DNA of 64,000 nt from CAZJHX01 sp964545715. GTDB lineage: Bacteria; Myxococcota_A; UBA9042; GCA-2863065. Shown one piece after another: positions 50,801-56,700 of the stretch. Every line of letters begins with the position of its first letter. Positions within the stretch are counted from its first letter, which is position 1. Position numbers and translations under genes: made by a program. The stretch lies in assembly GCA_964545715.1 (NCBI GenBank), contig CAZJHX010000039.1:1-64000 (forward strand), written 5' to 3'. The notes under the pieces were generated by a model that did not search any database, was not told the DNA's origin, and saw nothing but the letters and a program-made list of their open reading frames with translations.

Positions 50801-53600
50801 CCCCGGCGACAACTGCGACAACCCGTTCAGCGTCGGCGCGCTGCCGTACACAGCGACGGGCGACACCGGCCAGGCCTCACCGGCGGTGACCAACGAGTGC
50901 GTGGGCGCGACCGGCGACAACGGCGCCGGCTCAAACGACCACGTCTATGCGTTTACGCCGACGGCGGACGCGACGTACCTCATCACGCTGCAGGGGGCCT
51001 ACGACTCCCTGCTGTACGTGGCGAGCACCTGTGAGTTCTCGGGGGGCGCGTGCCTGGGCAGCGACGACAAGATCGGATCCAACCTGATCGAGGCGGTCAC
51101 ACTGCAGGCGACTGCGGGCACGACGTATTACATCGTGGTGGACGGCTGGAGCTCGTCGGGCAACGTCAGCGGCACGTACACGCTGACGGTGGAGGAGAAG
51201 TCGGATGTCGAGCTGACCTGCGAGTATTACTGCGGCCTGATGACGGCCAGTTGCACCGCAGACGACGCCCAGTATACGGACGAGGCAGCGTGCCTGGCCT
51301 ATTGCGGAACCTGGGCCGCCTTCCCGGCGGGCACGGTGGGGGATACCGCTGTCAACACGCTGGCGTGTCGCATCACGGCGGCGACGGACAACGGCTCGGG
51401 CGCGGACTGTGCGGCGGCGGGTCCGTCGGGCGGCGACTCCTGCGGCACCTGGTGCGACAACTACTGCTATTTATCGGCGACAAACTGCTCGGGCGGCAAC
51501 GCGCTGTACGCGTCCGATGCGGAGTGCCAGACGGCCTGCGACAACTTCTCAAACGGCGGGCTGCCGGGCGCGACCGACGGCGACTCCGTACAGTGTCGCA
51601 TCTACCACCTGGGTGTGGCCGGCAGCGACGGTGACACGTCGGCGGCTGTCCACTGCCCGCATGGCGCAACGGACGGCGGCGGCGTGTGTGTGGCGGCCCT
51701 TGGCGAGACCTGCGCCAACCCGTTCTTGATGGAGGGGGTGTCCTTCAGCGCGTCGGCCTCGACGGTCGGCGCCTCGGGCAACTACGGTTATGCGGCCGGC
51801 GAGTGCCCCGGCGAGAGCTCCGGCTGGGGCGCGGGATCCAGCGATCACGTGTACGCGGCGACGCCGTCGTTCGACGGGACGTGGCTGGTGACGCTGACCG
51901 GCGCAAGCTTCGACAGCAACCTGTACGTGGTCACCGACTGCGACGATATCGGGAACTCCTGCGTGGCGGCCAACGACGAGGTCTGCAGCAGCTGCACTGA
52001 GAGCGTCACGGTCGACGCGACAGCGGGCACCACGTATTACGTCATCGTCGACGGCTGGAACAACAGCAGCAACACGGCAGGCGACTACACGCTGACGGTC
52101 GACCTCGTGGGCAACACCTGCGAGACCCCGAACGTGGTCTCCGCCCTGCCGTTCAACGCGACGGGCGACACGAACAACGCGACGGGCGACGTCAACGCGG
52201 ACGGGTCTTGCGCCTCGGTGGGCGCGGGCAGCAACGACAACGTGTACTCGCTGACGGCTACGGCGGACGGGCCGGTGACGGTCACACTGGACGCGGCATA
52301 CGACTCGGCGCTGTATGTGTTGACGGACTGCGCGGATGCGGCGTCGTGTACGGCGTCGGACGACGTCATCGGAGTGGGCGTGGAGACGCTGACGTTCGAT
52401 GCGACGGCCGGCAGCACCTACTTTGTGGTCGTGGACGGCTGGAGCAACGCGAACAACGTCGCCGGCTCCTACAGCATCGAGATCACGCAAGACACGTTCA
52501 AGGGCACCGAGTACACCGTGGACATCAAGGACTTCGCGTTTGCCCCGGCGGATCTCACAATCGTGGTGGGCGACAAGGTCACCTGGGTGAACCTGGATGC
52601 GACCGCGCACACGGCCACATCCAGCGATGACCCGCCGGTGTTCGACAGCGGCACGTTGGCCGAGAACGACACCTACTCGTTTGTGTTCGAGGAGGCCGGA
52701 TCGTTTGCGTACTTCTGCGAATTCCACGCGGGTATGACCGGGACGATCACGGTGGAGGCGCCGGTGGTGCCGGGCCAGACGTGCGACGCGCCGCTGGTGG
52801 TCGACGCCGTACCGTACAGCGCAACCGGCGACACGACCGACGCCAGCGCCGACTACAGCTACCCGGCGGGCGCGTGCCCGGGCGAGGGCGGCAGCTGGGG
52901 TGCGGCGTCCAGCGACAACGCCTATGCGTTTACGCCAACCGTGACCGGCTCGTACACCATCTCGCTGACCAACGCCGACGGCTTCGACAGCAACCTGTAT
53001 GTGGTCACGGACTGCTCGGACATCGGGGCCAGCTGTCTGGGCGCCGACGACCAAATCTGCAGCGACTGCACCGAGACCGTGGTGCTGGACCTGACGGCGG
53101 GCGAGACTTACTTCATCATCGTGGACGGCTACAGCAATAACAGCAACGTGGCGGGCGCCTACACGCTGACGGTCGACCTGACCGGCGACACCTGCGCGCT
53201 GCCGTTTGCGGTGGATGCGCTGCCCTTTGACGCGACGGGCGACACGACCGGCTTCAGCAACGCGCTGGCCAGTCCAGGATCGTGCCCGGGCGACGGCGGC
53301 TGGGGCCAGGCGGCGCCGGACCATGTGTACGCGTACACGCCGGATGCGGACGGCACGATCGACGTCAGCGTCACCGGGACGGACTTCGACACGACGCTGT
53401 ATGTCTTCTCGGACTGTGACGACGTGGAGAACACGTGTCTGGGCGCCGACGACGTCATCGGCAGCAACACAACCGAGAGCGTGTCGGTGGCCGTGACCGC
53501 AGGAACCACCTACTTCATCGTGGTGGACGGCTACAACAACGACGCCACGTTCGGTGTGGAAGAGGGCGCCTACGCGCTGTCGGTCACCGCAGCGCCGTAA
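44871..53600 (+). CDS. Giant (2909-residue) lipoprotein of Cys/His-rich double modules, PPC-like domains and a cupredoxin domain
   Basis: Start ATG 44871; Val-Leu-Ala-Gly-Cys gives lipidated Cys17, then an acidic Thr/Asp/Gly linker to residue 85. Eight double modules (16 half-modules of about 75-80 residues) follow between residues 86 and 2273. A half-module has eight Cys and three His in fixed order: CxxYC, Cys, CxxYC or CxxxC, GCRxYHAGVA or QCRIYHLGVAG, xHCxHAG or HCPHGG, and GGxVC. Between modules lie about ten beta domains of PPC type (FDSNLYVVTDC, TYYIIVDGW, GAYTLTVD). Residues about 2545-2630 form a cupredoxin with Cu ligands His (TAHT), Cys-x-x-His and Met (CEFHAGM). No enzyme motif is seen. 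Surface display and metal or redox function are inference. Confidence 0.85.
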   Translation: MRFTFFALATGVVLAGCPSDPVDGGSQGSGDLADVLFDTAGDAQGDDAGDTTGDDDADTTGADDTTEPTGDDDADTGDVEPTEPSCGAYCKVLAQACTDDNEQFAGEAECNTYCQDTAQLPLGAAADTDVNSVGCRMYHAGVASQQEPEVHCPHAGPTGADTCGTWCENYCHLAMTNCTGANAVYDTPADCEAACADLVDDGEAGDTDGDTVQCRIYHAGVAGTNGDTSAEIHCPHAGPDGGGVCVDAIEPVDPTCEAYCAAITDACTGDNLQYADETACLTYCGASAQLPLGTSEDVDGNTVGCRIYHAGVASTSDENAAIHCVHAGPTGGDVCGAWCDNYCHLAQTNCSDDNALYSDSAACDAACADFPATGAAGDVDGDTVQCKIYHLGVAGSDGDDSAAVHCPHGGIDGGDVCVAPVLPPTCAEYCAAVQAACTDDNAQYASEDACNAYCQDWAQIPAGALSDTGGNTIGCRLYHAGVASASEDNAVVHCPHAGASGGDVCGTWCENYCHLAETNCTGDDALDFGDGDCPVACTGYGVDAAPGSVDGDSVQCRIYHLGVAGSDPPDSAGVHCPHGGLDGGGVCVPPPEPTTCTPIAALSCGDNLSGVSNNMDGSTNVMGDYFCSPFGDDYGTGPEATWSFEVSETTIVDISDGGAGEVDIFLLEDHGNGCEASEASCVLGEFDDLSFTAAPGATYYVVVDTWGGDDATFDLSVTCCTPSCTDKACGDDGCGSSCGDCGDGEVCNDAGACEEAVPTCEDYCAAVAAACTDDNAQYASVDACLNYCATWAQLPVGSLADTDTNTVGCRTYHAGVAALSEDDAAIHCPHAGPSGGNVCGSWCDNYCHLSSANCTDANALYADGDACSAACEAFPAVGEVADTSGNTVQCRIYHLGVAGSALPDSAGVHCPHGAVDGGGVCVKGGSTCEDAITVGALPYSDAGETDTASGDYSYNAGDCPGESSGWGAGSNDVVYAFTPETGGNHDIELTGAPGFDSNLYVVTDCGDIGSTCLAADDDIGSNITESITLNLTAGATYYIIVDGWNNSGNVSGAYTLTVDRSAPTCAEYCALIQSACTGDNAQYADEAVCLTYCTTQAQLVAGAAADVDGNTIGCRTYHAGVASLSDENAAVHCAHAGPSGGDVCGTWCDNYCYLAGLNCTGGDALFVDDGACGAACADFTDDAEPGAVSGDSVQCRIYHLGVAGFDADSPAIHCPHGGTDGGGVCVEAPSEGDTCESAFVVDAAPFSATGDTTGANADYAYGDGECPGETSGWGAASADQVYTFTPTASALYTITLEADADFDSNLYVVSDCGDIGSSCLAADDAIGGGQTESVAVNLTAGTTYFIVVDGWSNASDIAGAYTLSIDGGAPTCESYCADITAACTGDNAQYADADACLAYCTNSQLPIGATGDVDGNSLGCRTYHAGVAAQTDPAVHCIHAGPSGGDICGSWCDNYCHLAANNCSDGDALFGDDAACADACALYPLNGDAGDTVGNSVQCRIYHLGVAGDDTGAGPTVHCPHGSIDGGGVCSGPGGQTCEDAFAATGGLPYTSAGTTVGKSNDYSIQPQWCDPDLPSTSGAGSSDEAYVFTAPADGTYHVDVDVSFDALLYALGDCADAENTCLGGSDAIGGSANEHLELDMTAGESVYLVVDGWSSTSNISGDYSLTINGLGHNCALPHPISELPFSHTSSTNGVGNDASYSAGGCPGESFGWGAGSSDVVYAFTPGATGDYNVTLTGNNFDSNLYVVTDCGDIDGTCVGADDEVCANCTEELTLTLKGGTTYFIVADGFGNSNNVNGAYTLTVDLVGLQAPTCETYCADVTAACTGDNSQFADEAACLAYCGTWAQLDAGEPGDTDGNSIACRIYHAGVASADEASAAIHCDHAGPSGGNVCGSWCENYCDLAATNCAGDNALFADGDACTAACEAYDDLGGSGDTDGDTVQCRIYHLGVAGSDGDTSAAVHCPHGGIDGGGVCVYPGDNCDNPFSVGALPYTATGDTGQASPAVTNECVGATGDNGAGSNDHVYAFTPTADATYLITLQGAYDSLLYVASTCEFSGGACLGSDDKIGSNLIEAVTLQATAGTTYYIVVDGWSSSGNVSGTYTLTVEEKSDVELTCEYYCGLMTASCTADDAQYTDEAACLAYCGTWAAFPAGTVGDTAVNTLACRITAATDNGSGADCAAAGPSGGDSCGTWCDNYCYLSATNCSGGNALYASDAECQTACDNFSNGGLPGATDGDSVQCRIYHLGVAGSDGDTSAAVHCPHGATDGGGVCVAALGETCANPFLMEGVSFSASASTVGASGNYGYAAGECPGESSGWGAGSSDHVYAATPSFDGTWLVTLTGASFDSNLYVVTDCDDIGNSCVAANDEVCSSCTESVTVDATAGTTYYVIVDGWNNSSNTAGDYTLTVDLVGNTCETPNVVSALPFNATGDTNNATGDVNADGSCASVGAGSNDNVYSLTATADGPVTVTLDAAYDSALYVLTDCADAASCTASDDVIGVGVETLTFDATAGSTYFVVVDGWSNANNVAGSYSIEITQDTFKGTEYTVDIKDFAFAPADLTIVVGDKVTWVNLDATAHTATSSDDPPVFDSGTLAENDTYSFVFEEAGSFAYFCEFHAGMTGTITVEAPVVPGQTCDAPLVVDAVPYSATGDTTDASADYSYPAGACPGEGGSWGAASSDNAYAFTPTVTGSYTISLTNADGFDSNLYVVTDCSDIGASCLGADDQICSDCTETVVLDLTAGETYFIIVDGYSNNSNVAGAYTLTVDLTGDTCALPFAVDALPFDATGDTTGFSNALASPGSCPGDGGWGQAAPDHVYAYTPDADGTIDVSVTGTDFDTTLYVFSDCDDVENTCLGADDVIGSNTTESVSVAVTAGTTYFIVVDGYNNDATFGVEEGAYALSVTAAP
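45126..51689 (+). repeat. Eight tandem Cys/His double modules in the first giant lipoprotein
   Basis: Double modules begin with CGAYC (45126), CEAYC, CAEYC, CEDYC, CAEYC, CESYC, CETYC and CEYYC, each ending at HCPH(A/G)...GVC. Modules one to three are back to back; the rest are separated by one or two PPC-like domains. DNA similarity is high around TGCCGCATCTATCAC. The first half of module eight has lost its three His and the YH-type motif (about 51362-51440). Confidence 0.85.
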
Positions 53601-53731
53601 CGTAAAGGGCCGCCGGTCGATCCGATCGCGGCGCTGCTCCGTACCATCGGGGTGGTCGAGTTGACTTTGGGACGCGTTCCAAGGTGTAGTTCACCACCTT
53701 AAACGGCACTACAGCGAACGCGTGGGGGCAT

Positions 53732-56700
53732 ATGCGGCGCATCTTTCTTTGCCTACCTCTGGCAGCGGCCCTGATTCTGGGCTGCCCCGGTGAGACAACG
53801 ACCACCGGCGACTCTACAACCGACACAACCGATACGGACACGACGGACACCGGAGGCGAAGACGCCGGACCGACCGGCACCGATGACGACGCCACGACGA
53901 GCACGACGGGCGACGACGACGCGACCACGACGACGGACGACACGACGGACACGGGCGATGTGCCCGATCCGGTGGAGCCGACCTGCGCGGAGTACTGCCA
54001 GGTCATCATGGAGAGCTGCACCGGCGACAACGCGCAGTACGCCAGCGAGGCCGAGTGCACGACGGTGTGCAAGGACATCGCGCAGTGGGACGTGGGCGAG
54101 CTGGAGGACACGGACGTCAACACGGTTGGCTGCCGTCTGTACCACGCGGGTGTCGCCGCGACCGAGGAGCCGGAGGTGCACTGCTGGCACGCCGGCCCGA
54201 CCGGCGGCGACTTCTGCGGAACCTGGTGCGACAACTACTGCCACCTGTCCGAGCTGATCTGCACCGGGCCTGAGGCGGAGACGCACCCGACGGCTGAGCA
54301 GTGCCAGGAGGCCTGTCTGGACTTCCGCAGCGACGGCGAGATCAACGACACCGGCGGCAACAGCGTTCAGTGCCGCCTGTACCACCTGAGCGTGGCCGGG
54401 ACGAACCCGCCGAGCAGCGCGGAGCTGCATTGCCCGCACGCCGGCATCGACGGCGACGGCACCTGCGTGGACGAGCCCAAGCCGGACCCCAACTGTGAAG
54501 ACTATTGCCAGCTGATTCAGGTCGCGTGCACCGGCGACAACGCGCAGTACGCGGACGAGGCGGCGTGCATCGCGTACTGCAAGGTCGCGGGGCAGCTACC
54601 GATCGGGACGGCGGACGACATCAAGGGCAACACGCTGGGATGTCGCCAGTACCACGCGGGCGTGGCTGTTCAGCAGCAGCCGGAGATCCACTGCGACCAC
54701 GCCGGCCCGTCCGGCGGCGACGTGTGCGGCTCCTGGTGTGACAACTACTGCCATCTGTCCGGTGTGAACTGCTCGGGCGACGACGCGATCTTTGCGGATG
54801 ACGCGGAGTGCGCCGCGGCGTGCGGGGACTATGCCGCCGACGGCCTGACCGGCAACGTGGACGGCGACACGGTTCAGTGCCGCATCTACCACCTGGGCGT
54901 GGCCGGCTCCGACAAGGACAACGGCACCCCGGCGATCCACTGCCCGCACGGCGGCGTGGACGGCGGCGAGGTGTGTGTGGACGAGGAGCCGCCGCCGGAC
55001 CCGACCTGCGAGGCGTATTGCGCGGCGGTCACGGCGAATTGCACGGACGGAAACGCCCAGTACGGCAGCGAGACCCAGTGCAACAACTACTGCGAGACCT
55101 GGGGCAAGCTCCCCCTGGGCGAGGGCACCGACACCAGCGGCAACACGGTTGGCTGTCGCATCTACCACGCCGGTGTGGCCGGTGGCGGCGAGGCGGAAGC
55201 GGCGATTCACTGCGCGCATGCCGGTCCCTCCGGCGGCGACGTGTGCGGTACGTACTGCGAGAACTACTGCCACCTGTCGGCGACCAACTGCACCGAGGAC
55301 AACGCGCTGTATGAGGACGACGACGGCTGCGCGACCGCGTGCGCGGACTTTGCCGCGGGCCCCGACCCGCTGGCGACCGACGGCGACTCTGTCCAGTGCC
55401 GCATCTATCACCTGGGTGTGGCGGGCAGCGATCCGCCGGACTCCGCCGGAACACACTGCCCGCACGGCGCCATCGACGGCGGCGACGTGTGCGTCGGACC
55501 GGTCGCCGAGACCTGTGAGCCGGTGGGCGCGCTGAGCTGTGGTGATACGATCAACGGCGCCAGCAACGAGACGGGCACGCAGCTGATGAGCAGCTACCAA
55601 TGCCAGGTCTTCGAGAGCGACGACTACGGCCCGGGGCTGGAGGTGGCGTACACGTTCACCACCGAGACCGACCAGCTGGTCACCGTGTCCGACACGTCCA
55701 GCGCCATGGATGTCATCGTGCTCAAGGACGAGGGCTTCGGCTGCGTCTCCACGGGTACAAGCTGCCTGGACAGCGGCACGACCAGCGCGTCGTTCGCGGC
55801 CAAGGCCGGCGTCGAGTACTTCATCGTGCTGGACGCGTATGACGGTGACACGGACACGTTCGACATCACGGTCGACTGCTGCGCGCCCACGTGCGAGGGC
55901 AAGACCTGTGGCGACGACGGCTGTGGCGGCACCTGCGGCACGTGCGCCGAGACCGAGCTGTGCACCGACGCTGGCGTGTGCGAGGCGATCCCCGAGCCGG
56001 AGGCCGACACGTGCGACGCGGCCAACGCCGTGGGTGCGCTGCCGTTCAGCGCGGAGGCGACGACCGAGTACAACTCTGACAACTATGGCTACTCGACGGG
56101 CGCGTGCCCGGGCGAGGAGGGTGGCTGGGGCGACTCGGCGCCGGACCAGGCGTGGTCGTTTACCCCGGACGAGGGCGGCCTGTACTCGGTGGCCCTGGAG
56201 TCCAACTTTGACTCCAACCTGTACGTCGTGACCGACTGCGCCGATGTCGACGGCTCGTGCGTCGCCGGTTTCGAGGAGGTCGGCCCCAACGAGTCGCTGA
56301 CCACCTACCTGAGCGCCGGGACCACCTACTACATCATCGTGGACGGCTGGGGCTTTGACGAGGGCGGCGCGTACACGCTGAACGTGGACCTGGTTACGCC
56401 GGGCGCCACGCCGCAGTGCCAGTACTACTGCGACCTGATCCAGGCCGCGTGCACCGGCGCCAACGCCCAGTACGACAGCGTTGACAGCTGCGTCAGCTAT
56501 TGCACGACCTACGGTGCGCTGCCGTTGGGCGCCAACGAAGACGTGGACGGCAACACCGTGGGCTGCCGCACCTATCACGCGGGCGTCGCTGCGACGGTGG
56601 CTCCCGACGTGCACTGCGCCCATGCCGGGCCGTCCGGCGGCGACCTGTGCGGCACCTGGTGCGAGAACTACTGCCACCTGTCTGCGCAAAACTGCACGGG

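Noticed and set aside
45126..51689. CRISPR-like or satellite DNA interpretation of the periodic repeats
   Set aside because: The periodicity follows codons with third-position variation and long open frame; there are no unique spacers between identical short repeats.
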